Virus record (IMG/VR): IMGVR_UViG_3300025030_000457
Span: 1 to 20,914 of that record
From: a virus
Direction: 5' to 3' (one strand)
Length of the DNA stretch: 20,914 nucleotides
Positions 6,716-14,337 of the stretch are shown piece by piece. The translations under genes and the position numbers were made by a program. Below the pieces are notes generated by a model. That model had not been told where the DNA came from, ran no database searches, and saw only the letters and a program-made list of their open reading frames with translations. Position 1 is the first letter of the stretch, and every line of letters begins with the position of its first letter.

Positions 6716-8458
6716 TTATAAAGCTACTTCAGCAGTCCAGTGGTATAAACAGTTCTGAGCAGTGTCCCCACCAGTGATAGTAACATCTGAAAATCCTTGA
6801 GTTCCTATGTTATCAGCAGCAGCTACTTTGTCTCCGTTGTTTGTAACATTACCGCTGTTACCAGAAGTTGGAGCATAAATAGTTACTGTTGGAACAGCAG
6901 ATTTCGTCTCTTTGAATTGACTTCCTTTTGTCCAAGTAGCTGAATTCCTTGTAGCAAATTCAGAGATAGCCCCATCATCATCTGCTGCCCCCGGAACAAC
7001 ATCCGTATCATAACTTTTTTCATAGAAAGCTTGACACTCTCTTAAATACTCACTAAAGGATTTTCTCTTTATAGTCTGTGCAGAACTACTAGAAGTGAGT
7101 TGGACAGAAGATATAGAGACATAAGTGGTATTAGATATACTTATCCAGTTTGTAGCAGTAGTAGAACAGAGATTATCTGTAGCATCACTAACCCAGGAGT
7201 CCAATGTGCTAGTCTGGTAATTGCTTCCCCCATATGCAGCAATGCATAACTCATCTACGACAACAGAGTTATTAATATTGTTTATAACTACATTCTGTGT
7301 AACACCTGTGCTAGTGTACTCAAAATCAGAAATATAAGAGTATGGAGAAACTAGTATTAAACCAGATAGTGAAACAGAAAAGATAGTTCCACTTGGGGCA
7401 TTAGAACTTATATTAAAAGATAAAGTAAAAGGTCCAGAAAAAGATATCTGAGAGGATTCAACTGAAGAGAATTTATAACTAAAAGGTTTAAAAAACTCAT
7501 CTGCTGCTACAGTAGTTTCTTTAGTAGTAGTAGTAGCTTGCAAGTAGGCCCTACTGGCATCAGTATAACTTGATCCAAAAAAACCACTAATTTTCTGTAC
7601 TGTAGCTACTAATTCATCCGTCGCATCTTTCCCAGTCCTCCATCTATCTGCTGTAGAAAGATAACTTCCAGATGGAGATGTTACTGCTAAACTCCCATTT
7701 CTTTGATCTACCATCATTTCTTGATTTAATAGAATATTTGGAAAATACTCTCCAGTACTACTAGCTACAGAGGCATCAACATAAGTCTTAACAGCTTGTT
7801 CCGAAGGAACATCTGTATCAGAGTTTCCAGCCATAGTTCCATCTGTACTAAGTGTTCCAGCTACTTTAGTATCAGCATATGTCTTTACTGCTAGTTGGGA
7901 TGGCACCTTTGCATCACTAGCTCCTGCCCCGTCTAAGTCCGTAGAAGTGTCAAGAACAGCAGTTGGTTTAGTTGCTAATCCGGTGTCTACATAAGTCTTA
8001 ACTGCTTTTTGAGAGGATACATTAGTATCTAGATTTGCAGCTAATGTCCCATCTGTGCTTAAGGTAGCAGCAAGTTTTGTAGCTAATCCAGTGTCCACAT
8101 AGGTCTTCACTGCTTTCTCAGTTGGGATATCTGTATCAGTATTCCCAGCAAGAGTTCCATCTGTAGAGACACTATTGATGTTCGCAGCAGCGTCATTAAC
8201 TAGAGTCACTGAGTACTCTGCTGGAGTTGCAGGAGGGACAGCAGCAGTGTATCCTAGGGTGACTGGGGTAGTGAGTCCAGTGTTGTCTAGAATACCACCT
8301 GTGAACACTTCAGCAGCTAACAGAGTAATGTCATCTTCCACTAGATTGAAGGAATCCGTTACATCGTCTACTACATCATTAATATCTGTCTCAGACGAGA
8401 CAGTACCATTGGCTACATCCAGAGATGTCCCAGGATTAAAAAATCTATTAGTACCCAC
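6716..8458 (-). CDS. Tail fibre/receptor-binding protein with tandem repeats, 580 aa, GTG start
   Basis: The start is GTG at 8458, with AAGGAG (8468-8473) 9 nt upstream. Residues 1-90 form the conserved anchor (MGTNRFFNPGTSLDVANGTV, then acidic helix). Residues 98-233 contain four units built on STDGTLAGNTDTDIPTEKAV followed by KTYVDTGLA, a repeat seen in many phage fibre shafts. Residue 240 onward starts the receptor-facing part with NILLNQEMMVDQRNGS...TADRWRTG, typical of fibre carbohydrate-binding-like modules. The end (ECQAFYEKSYDTDVVPG, then VPTVTIYAPTSGNSG) is also typical of such fibres. The C-terminal half is AT-rich (about 34% GC by hand count over 7021-7500, against roughly 50% in neighbouring lines checked), which suggests module exchange. 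It should set host range by binding surface glycans. No endosialidase or lyase motif is visible. Confidence 0.9.
   Translation of the reverse strand: MGTNRFFNPGTSLDVANGTVSSETDINDVVDDVTDSFNLVEDDITLLAAEVFTGGILDNTGLTTPVTLGYTAAVPPATPAEYSVTLVNDAAANINSVSTDGTLAGNTDTDIPTEKAVKTYVDTGLATKLAATLSTDGTLAANLDTNVSSQKAVKTYVDTGLATKPTAVLDTSTDLDGAGASDAKVPSQLAVKTYADTKVAGTLSTDGTMAGNSDTDVPSEQAVKTYVDASVASSTGEYFPNILLNQEMMVDQRNGSLAVTSPSGSYLSTADRWRTGKDATDELVATVQKISGFFGSSYTDASRAYLQATTTTKETTVAADEFFKPFSYKFSSVESSQISFSGPFTLSFNISSNAPSGTIFSVSLSGLILVSPYSYISDFEYTSTGVTQNVVINNINNSVVVDELCIAAYGGSNYQTSTLDSWVSDATDNLCSTTATNWISISNTTYVSISSVQLTSSSSAQTIKRKSFSEYLRECQAFYEKSYDTDVVPGAADDDGAISEFATRNSATWTKGSQFKETKSAVPTVTIYAPTSGNSGNVTNNGDKVAAADNIGTQGFSDVTITGGDTAQNCLYHWTAEVAL
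7760..8167 (-). repeat. Tandem fibre-shaft repeats, four units
   Basis: Four protein-level units of about 33-37 residues lie in the tail fibre, starting near residues 98, 134, 171 and 204. Each ends in AVKTYVD (AVKTYAD in unit 3). Units 1, 2 and 4 share STDGT(L/M)A; unit 3 is diverged (STDLDGAGASDAKVPS). DNA identity between units is partial, so this is an old duplication under protein selection. Confidence 0.85.
8387..8402. repeat. Spaced variant of the TGTCTC/GAGACA inverted repeat
   Basis: TGTCTCAGACGAGACA has the same 6-bp arms as the window's recurrent palindrome but a 4-nt spacer. It is coding (residues 19-24 of the tail fibre, TVSSET). Confidence 0.5.
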
Positions 8459-8463
8459 TTGCT

Positions 8464-10863
8464 CTATCTCCTTTTCCTATTGTTCACTGAGTAATCCACA
8501 ATCATGTTGTGTAGAATGTGCTGATTCAAGTATCTGCTTGAGTGATTCATTGCAAGACTCATGTTGGTCCCGTAGCCAGAGATGTTAATTCCAGGGCGTT
8601 CCACTAAGCTTTTGCTCCTCCAGAAGAAAGAACCCCAGTCTCCCTTGGCCCAGAGAGACGAAGAAGACATAGTATCAAAGAGACTCAACGAAGTATCCTG
8701 AGAATTGTTAATGAAGTTCTCTTTGTAGTCATAGTTCACTTTGTAGTTGAACCAAAGATGGTAGTCATCAGCGTCTATTTCAAATATGACCTTCCTAAAG
8801 CGTTTCCAGTACCTAGCACCACCGTAGCTATGGAAAGAGGTTTCTATAGCCACTGGTATGTCGACTCCATCAAAAGATGTACCAGAGTCCATCTTGTAGA
8901 CGTAGTTAGTAGAGGACACGAAGTATTTCACTATGTTCCCGCTAGCATCTTCTCCAGTAACCACTTCTCTCACTGGTATCTGGTACTTACAGAAAGTAGC
9001 CCCAGCTAGTTTTCCCTCTGCATCAAACGTAAAGATTATCCCTGAGCCGTCTTCAAAGAAGAGTCTATATTGGTTACTCTCTTTGTCAATCATAGAACAA
9101 GTGATCGTAAGTTTCTTACTCTGGAAAGTCTTGTTCACCTTTTTAGTTAGAGCTACTGATTCAAAGTCTCCATACTTATCGGTAGCTTGGAAAGAGAGAA
9201 CCCCTCTATCATCTGCGTAGACAATATCACTAAGTGCTCTTTGTATAGTACCCTCAATAGCTCCAGATGACCTAGAGAATACCTTTGATGTCATAGTAAA
9301 GTCTGCACTAGCTTCTATCCTGCTGTAGAACACCTTGATACTGTTTCTCATAAAGCAGATCATAGTATCCTCTGGGCCTTCAGTGAATCCCACTAGTTCA
9401 TCCCCAAGGACTACTCCTGCCCCAAATCCTCCAGAAAAGTCAGTAGGAGAAAACGAAGCTGACATAAGGAGTTGACCACTAGTATACCCTAAGACTACCC
9501 GGTTAGCCCAGACCATAGTGAAGGATGGGTACTGACCTGCATCTGCCATCTCTAGGATAGCTGTGTCGGTTAGTACTTTGCAGGTAGTCCCATCCCAAAT
9601 CCGAGGTAAAGAAACCCCATCAACTAAGATCAGGACTGAAGAACCACTATCAAATCCATCTATACGGTAGTCAGCCCCTTTGAGTGTCCCCCCGGTTCTC
9701 ATTATCTCTGAAGTATATGTAGCTGACTCTGGGGCATTTGGAGTGATACTAGTATTCTGTACCCATCCAGAAGCGGAGTCATTGTATACCTTGTTTCCGG
9801 CTTTAACGTATATCTTATGGTCTTCCGAGAAGTATGCTATACCACTTGGTTGGAAAGCTAATGAAGGAGGCTTAATGGTTGCTCTCTCCAACTCCCTGGA
9901 CCTGTCATCATAGTTTATTGTACTGTACCCAGGATCAGAGTAGGGAAGCGTAGGAATGTCATAGTGCCCAAAGTATCTGTAGGAGCCTATGTCTATTCGG
10001 ATTGCATCGAAATAACCGTAGGTGGAATCAGTATCAGCCGCTGGTACAGTAGAACCTACAGTCAGAGCGTTTGTGTTGGATACTAGATCATCTGTACCTG
10101 TAATCTCTGCTACATCAAATGTGCCATTCTCTATAAGAGTTTCCCCGTTAACTAAGAGTCTAGTGGTCCTGGTCCCAGCTACCGCTTTGCTAGTGAGCAC
10201 TACATGGTACTCTCCTCCCGGAACAACTTTCTTAGAAGTGATTACTGTAGTTGTTGAGGGGGCTATGTCTGAGATGCTAAAAGCGAACCTTAGGTCAGTT
10301 CCATCTGTGTCACAGTATACTTTAAACAATCCAGTCTTGTTAATAAGGGTGGAATCTACTGTCGTATCCAGGGATGCATGAGCTTTGAACCGAAGTTCTA
10401 CTGTAAAGTCATCCCAAATTGGGTCTATAAAACCCAACGCATCACTCATTGAGAGCCCACCTACATGGTTATTCACAAAGAAGGAGGTATCTTTATATTT
10501 CGGATAAAAAGAAAAGGTCTCTGGCTCTGTTACAGAGGTACCAGTGAAAGTCTGAGAACTAGCTAGATCAGTGAACCCAAGAGTTCCATCTGATTCCAGT
10601 AGGATCACTGCATCATCATTTAAGAGCCCGTAGTCCCTTAGGATCGGAACATCTACAGTAGAGGCCAGAGTAGTCCCATCGTATCTCTCGAACCCCTTGA
10701 GTGAGACGTAGCCCTTTGCTGGGCCATCTGCTTCCATGTAGTTCTGGCAAGCGATCAGTTCCCCTGGTTTCAATTCCAGTTGGGTCTCAGACTCGTTTAC
10801 TCCTCCAGTAAACTGGACTATCTGGTCCCTGACCTGTGGCATTGTAATCTTGTTGGGTCTCAT
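8464..10863 (-). CDS. Tail nozzle/tubular protein with embedded LamG-like domain, 799 aa
   Basis: ATG at 10863 overlaps the TAA of the adaptor gene by one base (TAATG). Residues 15-65 (QFTGGVNESETQLELKPGE, then ACQNYMEADGPAKGYVSLKGFERYDG) match the usual opening of podoviral nozzle proteins. Residues about 125-310 form an insert with the look of a concanavalin/LamG sandwich (FTVELRFKAH, LINKTGLFKVYCD, YHVVLTSKAV, TRLLVNGETL, YGYFDAIRIDIGSYRYFGHY). Residues 330-720 return to beta-propeller-like repeats, with the family pattern MVWANRVVLGYTSGQLLMSA then SPTDFSGGFGAG and residues like EDTMICFMRNSIKVFY. The protein should form the hexameric nozzle below the adaptor and hold the fibres. The LamG insert could bind glycans or decorate the nozzle. 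Domain limits are by eye. Confidence 0.88.
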   Translation of the reverse strand: MRPNKITMPQVRDQIVQFTGGVNESETQLELKPGELIACQNYMEADGPAKGYVSLKGFERYDGTTLASTVDVPILRDYGLLNDDAVILLESDGTLGFTDLASSQTFTGTSVTEPETFSFYPKYKDTSFFVNNHVGGLSMSDALGFIDPIWDDFTVELRFKAHASLDTTVDSTLINKTGLFKVYCDTDGTDLRFAFSISDIAPSTTTVITSKKVVPGGEYHVVLTSKAVAGTRTTRLLVNGETLIENGTFDVAEITGTDDLVSNTNALTVGSTVPAADTDSTYGYFDAIRIDIGSYRYFGHYDIPTLPYSDPGYSTINYDDRSRELERATIKPPSLAFQPSGIAYFSEDHKIYVKAGNKVYNDSASGWVQNTSITPNAPESATYTSEIMRTGGTLKGADYRIDGFDSGSSVLILVDGVSLPRIWDGTTCKVLTDTAILEMADAGQYPSFTMVWANRVVLGYTSGQLLMSASFSPTDFSGGFGAGVVLGDELVGFTEGPEDTMICFMRNSIKVFYSRIEASADFTMTSKVFSRSSGAIEGTIQRALSDIVYADDRGVLSFQATDKYGDFESVALTKKVNKTFQSKKLTITCSMIDKESNQYRLFFEDGSGIIFTFDAEGKLAGATFCKYQIPVREVVTGEDASGNIVKYFVSSTNYVYKMDSGTSFDGVDIPVAIETSFHSYGGARYWKRFRKVIFEIDADDYHLWFNYKVNYDYKENFINNSQDTSLSLFDTMSSSSLWAKGDWGSFFWRSKSLVERPGINISGYGTNMSLAMNHSSRYLNQHILHNMIVDYSVNNRKRR
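8468..8473 (-). promoter_or_regulatory. Shine-Dalgarno AAGGAG deciding a GTG start
   Basis: AAGGAG on the minus strand lies 9 nt before GTG at 8458. The next codons (GTNRFFNPGTSLDV) are the conserved anchor, so the GTG start fits both the SD and the protein. Confidence 0.7.
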
Positions 10864-11756
10864 TACGCTATCGGCCTCTTCTTAATATATCTCCCAGGGA
10901 CTTCTGATCTCATCATTTGCCCAAGCATTTGAGAGTACTTCATGGAATACCTTTGCTCCAGCACTGGTTCCCCAAGGTACGAAGCTAGCTCAGAGACGGC
11001 TCGATACACAATCAGCATATGCCATTCATAACGAAAAGTAGGAGTATCGGTATTGGAACTCAGTGACTCTAGTTTCTTAAAGTAATTGAAGTCTACTACA
11101 TAAGCATCATTGAGCTTATTAAAATAGAGGTCTTGGGAGCTAGGGATTATCGTGTACGCATAGGGCTGACTCCCGGTGCTCTGCTCTGTATCTGTGAGTG
11201 TAGCGAAGTTGACCGAAGATACTTCGATTCCCTCTCCATCAGTAAATGCTCCGTGGACATCTTCTACATAGAAGTATCCAGCAGCGTCCCCTCCAGCGAA
11301 GGAACCAGACGAAAGAGTAATATCGGAACTAATGGTCGCAGTAGCACCACTGGTATCCCCAACGATGTCTACTCCGATCTCTAGAACTCCTACTCCACCA
11401 GAAGTAAAGTTTATCTTGTAGTCATTCTGGCTAACTGGTGTAGTCAGAAACCTGTCGTAAGAATAGAGCCTAAGCGGGGCATTGTCATACAGCAACATGG
11501 ACTTGTCATGATATCCAAAGTCTGTCAAACCCCAATCCGTAGATGGACTATAGATTTGCTTTGTTTCATCTATCTTAACAAAAGAATGGGAACGCCTAAA
11601 CGTAAAGTCCGGGCGTTCCCTTTGAATGTCTTCCCATGCTTCCGATACTGCTTCAGCTACAACTAGCTCGAAACCAGTAGCGGTGGATACTGAATTGAAT
11701 GCTCCACTTTCTCCAACTAGACGATATGTAGATTTACACATATCCAGATAGTTCAT
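10863..11756 (-). CDS. Head-to-tail adaptor protein with inserted beta domain, 297 aa
   Basis: ATG at 11756, with AAGGAG upstream in a 21-bp gap. The N-terminus MNYLDMCKSTYRLVGESGAF, then ELVVAEAVSEAWEDIQRERPDFTFRR, is the helical signature of T7 gp11/P22 gp4-type adaptors that dock under the portal. The helical C-terminus (FRYEWHMLIVYRAVSELASYLGEP, then MKYSQMLGQMM) also fits. Between them, residues about 120-190 form a separate Gly/Ser/Asp-rich beta segment (IVGDTSGATATISSDITLSSGSFAGGDAAG, quoted here in parts: DTSGATATI, GSFAGGDAAGYFYVEDV, AFTDGEGIEV). I recognise this GATSGATA...GGDAAG...GEGI pattern as a small domain that recurs in phage structural proteins. Its place just before the nozzle gene, with a coupled stop/start, is the usual order. 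The protein should connect the portal to the nozzle and close the filled head. Confidence 0.88.
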   Translation of the reverse strand: MNYLDMCKSTYRLVGESGAFNSVSTATGFELVVAEAVSEAWEDIQRERPDFTFRRSHSFVKIDETKQIYSPSTDWGLTDFGYHDKSMLLYDNAPLRLYSYDRFLTTPVSQNDYKINFTSGGVGVLEIGVDIVGDTSGATATISSDITLSSGSFAGGDAAGYFYVEDVHGAFTDGEGIEVSSVNFATLTDTEQSTGSQPYAYTIIPSSQDLYFNKLNDAYVVDFNYFKKLESLSSNTDTPTFRYEWHMLIVYRAVSELASYLGEPVLEQRYSMKYSQMLGQMMRSEVPGRYIKKRPIA

Positions 11757-11777
11757 AGTGGAACTCCTTAGTTAAGA

Positions 11778-12410
11778 TTATACAACATAGCCCCAAAGTT
11801 CAATAACGATCATACCAGCAGTGTAAGTACCTACCACACCGGCCTCACCATTAATAAGGTAAAGGTAACTGTCAACAGCCGGAGCTGTGGTAACATTTAC
11901 TGATCTTCCTTTGACCCATGCACCATTTGAATCCAGGTTAAGAACATACCCAGCCAAGCCAGAGGCATCAGCATCATATGCACCAGTAGCAGCAGTAGAC
12001 GTAGCGAGGTTAATGTCATCAGCCCCAGTAGCAGGGGTTTCAGCACAAGACATACGAGCTTTGAACAAGAGACCGTTTACAGCAGTAGTAACCCTACCAA
12101 TATGGCAAGCCCCAGTGTCACCGATGACATCTAGATCAGTAGTTGTACTCTTGGCACCAGTAAGGTCTACATAGATCACAGTCTTAATAACATCACCAAC
12201 ACGGTTAGTTATAGCCCTATAGTCAGCAACAGTAGCTGCCATTACTGTAGAGGCATTCATAGCATCACTAGTGATATCTGCTACCTGATTTAGCTCTGTT
12301 ACGCTAGCGGTAATGCCGTCTAGTGCATTGAGTTCACTAGCAGTTGCAGTTACCTCAGTACCGTCTAGCCAGAGCCGACCGATACCTAATTTACTAATTG
12401 TATTACTCAT
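11778..12410 (-). CDS. Head-fibre/decoration-like structural protein, 210 aa
   Basis: ATG at 12410, with AAAGGTGA upstream and a 15-bp gap. Residues 5-48 contain ISKLGIGRLWLDGTEVTATASELNALDG then ITASVTELNQVADI (given in parts), the ASELNxLDG trimerisation-type motif found in phage head fibres and fibre stems. The rest is Ala/Thr/Gly/Asp-rich beta sequence, ending in alternating hydrophobic strands (AGMIVIELWGYVV). There is no signal peptide and there are no cysteines beyond two inner ones. It lies between the head decoration genes and the adaptor, so it is probably displayed on the capsid. It could instead be a second fibre-like appendage. Role inferred from motif and position. Confidence 0.75.
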   Translation of the reverse strand: MSNTISKLGIGRLWLDGTEVTATASELNALDGITASVTELNQVADITSDAMNASTVMAATVADYRAITNRVGDVIKTVIYVDLTGAKSTTTDLDVIGDTGACHIGRVTTAVNGLLFKARMSCAETPATGADDINLATSTAATGAYDADASGLAGYVLNLDSNGAWVKGRSVNVTTAPAVDSYLYLINGEAGVVGTYTAGMIVIELWGYVV

Positions 12411-12425
12411 CTCATTTCACCTTTG

Positions 12426-12764
12426 TTATTCTTTAAATTTTACTGCTCGTTTACCAGAAACTTTGGTTTCAGTCACCACTGGTTCTGGGTCTTCCTGAGT
12501 TGTCTCTAGAGACGCTTCAGACTCTTTTGGATTTACTATGATTACTGAGTTCTCAGGTACTTCAAAGTCTTCACTGTGGTTCAACACATCAGTAGCCTTA
12601 GCAGCATCCATGTAATCATGATAGAACTGACCCCGCTCATACTCTACACCGTAATTGTTGTAATGCTTCTCAGACACACAGCAATACTTCTTAGCTTCCC
12701 TACGGTAAGCCACATAGAAACCCTTACCGTACTTCTCTTCTTTCTTTGCGTTCTTTAGTGCCAT
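12426..12764 (-). CDS. Conserved-looking small structural-cluster protein of unknown function, 112 aa
   Basis: The start is set to ATG at 12764 because SD GGAGG (12773-12777) lies 8 nt upstream. A longer reading from TTG at 12779 would begin inside that SD. Residues 1-15 are lysine-rich (ALKNAKKEEKYGKG). Residues 15-62 form a small aromatic domain with a CC pair (FYVAYRREAKKYCC, then SEKHYNNYGVEYERGQFYHDYMDA). Residues 65-100 are an acidic linker with SLET (85-88) on the GTCTCTAGAGAC palindrome, and the tail is basic (KVSGKRAVKFKE). I do not recognise the family. Between the decoration protein and the head-fibre-like protein it may be a head completion or capsid-associated factor. A nucleic-acid-binding role is possible given the basic ends, but nothing proves it. 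Confidence 0.75.
   Translation of the reverse strand: MALKNAKKEEKYGKGFYVAYRREAKKYCCVSEKHYNNYGVEYERGQFYHDYMDAAKATDVLNHSEDFEVPENSVIIVNPKESEASLETTQEDPEPVVTETKVSGKRAVKFKE
12501..12514. repeat. GTCTCYAGAGAC palindrome, copy 3
   Basis: TGTCTCTAGAGACG; positions 12502-12513 (GTCTCTAGAGAC) are a perfect 12-bp palindrome. It is coding (SLET, residues 85-88 of the 112-aa protein) in an acidic linker. Confidence 0.7.
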
Positions 12765-12772
12765 TAGTTTCT

Positions 12773-12777
12773 CCTCC
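12773..12777 (-). promoter_or_regulatory. Shine-Dalgarno GGAGG deciding the ATG start at 12764
   Basis: GGAGG followed 8 nt later by ATG at 12764. This excludes the more upstream TTG at 12779, which overlaps the SD itself. Confidence 0.75.
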
Positions 12778-12785
12778 AAACAGAG

Positions 12786-12821
12786 AACCCTGACTCCGTG
12801 TTTTAAGCAGAGCCAGGGGTT
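12786..12821 (-). terminator. Intercistronic hairpin after the decoration gene (weak terminator or mRNA processing site)
   Basis: On the minus strand the arms AACCCCTGGCTC and GAGTCAGGGTT pair over 10 bp, with one bulged base and one A-C mismatch, around a 13-nt loop. It lies 10 nt after the decoration gene stop and just before the SD of the next gene. The following bases (CTCTGTTTGG) are not a proper U-tract, so a full intrinsic terminator is unlikely. It may attenuate read-through or protect the abundant capsid mRNA. Confidence 0.4.
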
Positions 12822-12831
12822 AGATTAGTTG

Positions 12832-13350
12832 TTACGCGGTATGAACCATCCAGTCAACAGTTACGAGACCAGAGGCGACTACACCACCAGCAGCTTCACC
12901 ACTAGCAGCCCAACCATCAGCGATGTTTAAGTAGCAGTCAGCCGCTCCAGTGAGAGCAGTGGGGGTAGCAAGAGCAACATAATTGTGCTCAGCAGTCCCG
13001 TTTACATCGTTCACGGTCTGACCAGTCATAATATCCTCAAAGGTAGCAGTACCAGAGAGAACAGATACAGCACCGGAAGCGATCACAGACCCAAGACCAA
13101 CGTCCGGGGTATCGGCTGTAATGTTCCCGTCACTCTCCTGAAGAGAGAGAGTAAAACCAGCACCAGTGACCGTTACGATATCAGTAGCAGCGATATAGGC
13201 AAGATCGTCATTAAAGCCAAAGAGCTTTACACCGAAGCCAAGATCAGCACCACCAGCGATAGCCGCAGCATTAACGGGGAAATCCACAAGACGCACAGTA
13301 GTACGCATCTGACCCCCGCCAAGAGAGAAGTGATTTACATCTTTAGACAT
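12832..13350 (-). CDS. Head decoration-like structural protein, 172 aa
   Basis: ATG at 13350, with GGAG 9 nt upstream, 21 bp after the major capsid gene. It is an all-beta, Ala/Gly/Val/Thr-rich protein with few lysines. MRTTVRLVDFPVNAAAIAGGADLGFGVKLFGF is followed by a strand-rich core (AATDIVTVTGAGFTLSLQ, then VIASGAVSVLSGTATFEDIMTG) and a C-terminal CYLNIADGWAASGEAAGG then GLVTVDWMVHTA, a pattern I associate with small capsid-surface proteins of marine podoviruses. Its place directly behind the capsid gene and its size support decoration/cement function on the assembled head. No catalytic motif is seen. It could alternatively be a minor capsid protein. Confidence 0.75.
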   Translation of the reverse strand: MSKDVNHFSLGGGQMRTTVRLVDFPVNAAAIAGGADLGFGVKLFGFNDDLAYIAATDIVTVTGAGFTLSLQESDGNITADTPDVGLGSVIASGAVSVLSGTATFEDIMTGQTVNDVNGTAEHNYVALATPTALTGAADCYLNIADGWAASGEAAGGVVASGLVTVDWMVHTA

Positions 13351-13371
13351 TTTATTAGTCTCCAGTTAGGG

Positions 13372-14325
13372 TTAAGAAGTAGCGACCATGTTAACCAAAC
13401 AAGTTGGCTGAACACACTGGCGACCATAGACAAAGAGAGTACGCCAGTATTCACCGAATGAATCCGGGATACGGAGGGTCTCAGTCTTTGTGATCTGAGC
13501 AGCAAAAGAAGCCGCCTCTTTAGTTCCAGCTACAATATAAGTATTGCCAGCTAGGGTATAGAGGTTGTTGTTCTGGTAAACATCGGTACGATCAATCCGG
13601 CCAATGAGACCAGAGCGGATTACACCAGTGCTGTCGCCAGTTACGTCTGCCCTACGAAGATCACCGAGCTTCAACATGGAGCTGTACCAAGCAGGAACTA
13701 CTACAAAGCGGCCCTCACTCGGAATGTTCGCTTCGTCAAGAACCTGATTGATCTGCACGATGTAGTCAATCGCATTGACCGAAGTAATCGTCTCGGGAGC
13801 AGCAGCGGTACCAAGATCAATGTTGTTGCTGATAGCACCAGCAGTAGCACCAGAGTTGTTTGAGTCCGCAGCAGAAGCCAAGTACTCAAGCACTTCCTGA
13901 TCTACTTCAATTTTGATACGCTCAGCAGCATCCTTGGCAAACATAGAGACCAAGGGAAGGTCACTCTGAACCGCATCAATGTCGTCAATACGGAAAGCAG
14001 AGTAGAGACCCTTGTCAATCCGCATTGTCAAGGAATCAGTCTCCGGAACTTCGTAGTTAATAGTCGTACCTACGGAGTAAGGAGAAGTCGAGATCGTAGG
14101 AGTCCTACGGATAACGATCTGATCGCCCTGAGCTTTGATCTGACCCTGATAGTCAGTGTTAGTGATGCTAGTCCAAATTGAGCTAGCGTAGAAGTTCCTA
14201 AGAACCTTGTTTGCGTAAAGCTGGGGAATGAAGTTGTTACCATCTCCGCCCCAAGAACTATAATCAGCGCCAGCGTATGCCGGAGCAGCACCCACATTGG
14301 GTGGACGAGTTGATCCTACAGCCAT
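13372..14325 (-). CDS. Major capsid protein, HK97-fold type, 317 aa
   Basis: ATG at 14325, with GGAGA 7 nt upstream, 12 bp after the scaffold stop. The N-arm (residues 1-30) is Gly/Ala/Pro-rich. The segment FIPQLYANKVLRNFYASSIW then SITNTDYQGQIKAQGDQIVIRRTP is the hallmark of a widespread podoviral capsid family. Further conserved-looking pieces are MRIDKGLYSAFRIDDIDAVQSDL, the long spine-like helix AKDAAERIKIEVDQEVLEYLAS, and FVVVPAWYSSMLKLGDLRRADVTGD then IGRIDRTDVYQNNNLY. Length matches other members. No protease domain is fused and no N-terminal delta domain is obvious, in line with a separate scaffold gene just upstream. It forms the icosahedral shell. Confidence 0.93.
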   Translation of the reverse strand: MAVGSTRPPNVGAAPAYAGADYSSWGGDGNNFIPQLYANKVLRNFYASSIWTSITNTDYQGQIKAQGDQIVIRRTPTISTSPYSVGTTINYEVPETDSLTMRIDKGLYSAFRIDDIDAVQSDLPLVSMFAKDAAERIKIEVDQEVLEYLASAADSNNSGATAGAISNNIDLGTAAAPETITSVNAIDYIVQINQVLDEANIPSEGRFVVVPAWYSSMLKLGDLRRADVTGDSTGVIRSGLIGRIDRTDVYQNNNLYTLAGNTYIVAGTKEAASFAAQITKTETLRIPDSFGEYWRTLFVYGRQCVQPTCLVNMVATS

Positions 14326-14337
14326 TTTAAATCTCCA

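Noticed and set aside
6704-6716. AAACT-AAT-AGTTT inverted repeat at the end of the tail fibre gene
   Set aside because: A 5-bp AT-only stem with no U-tract is too weak to call a terminator.
8175-8588. Open frame of 137 codons on the + strand
   Set aside because: Antisense to the tail fibre and nozzle genes; low-complexity Ser/Val content typical of a shadow frame.
12765-12779. Extended start (TTG) for the 112-aa gene
   Set aside because: The TTG overlaps the SD that serves the ATG at 12764, so the longer form is unlikely.
12985-13461. Open frame of 158 codons on the + strand
   Set aside because: It lies wholly antisense to the decoration and capsid genes, lacks a convincing SD and shows no recognisable protein pattern; minus-strand genes explain the region.
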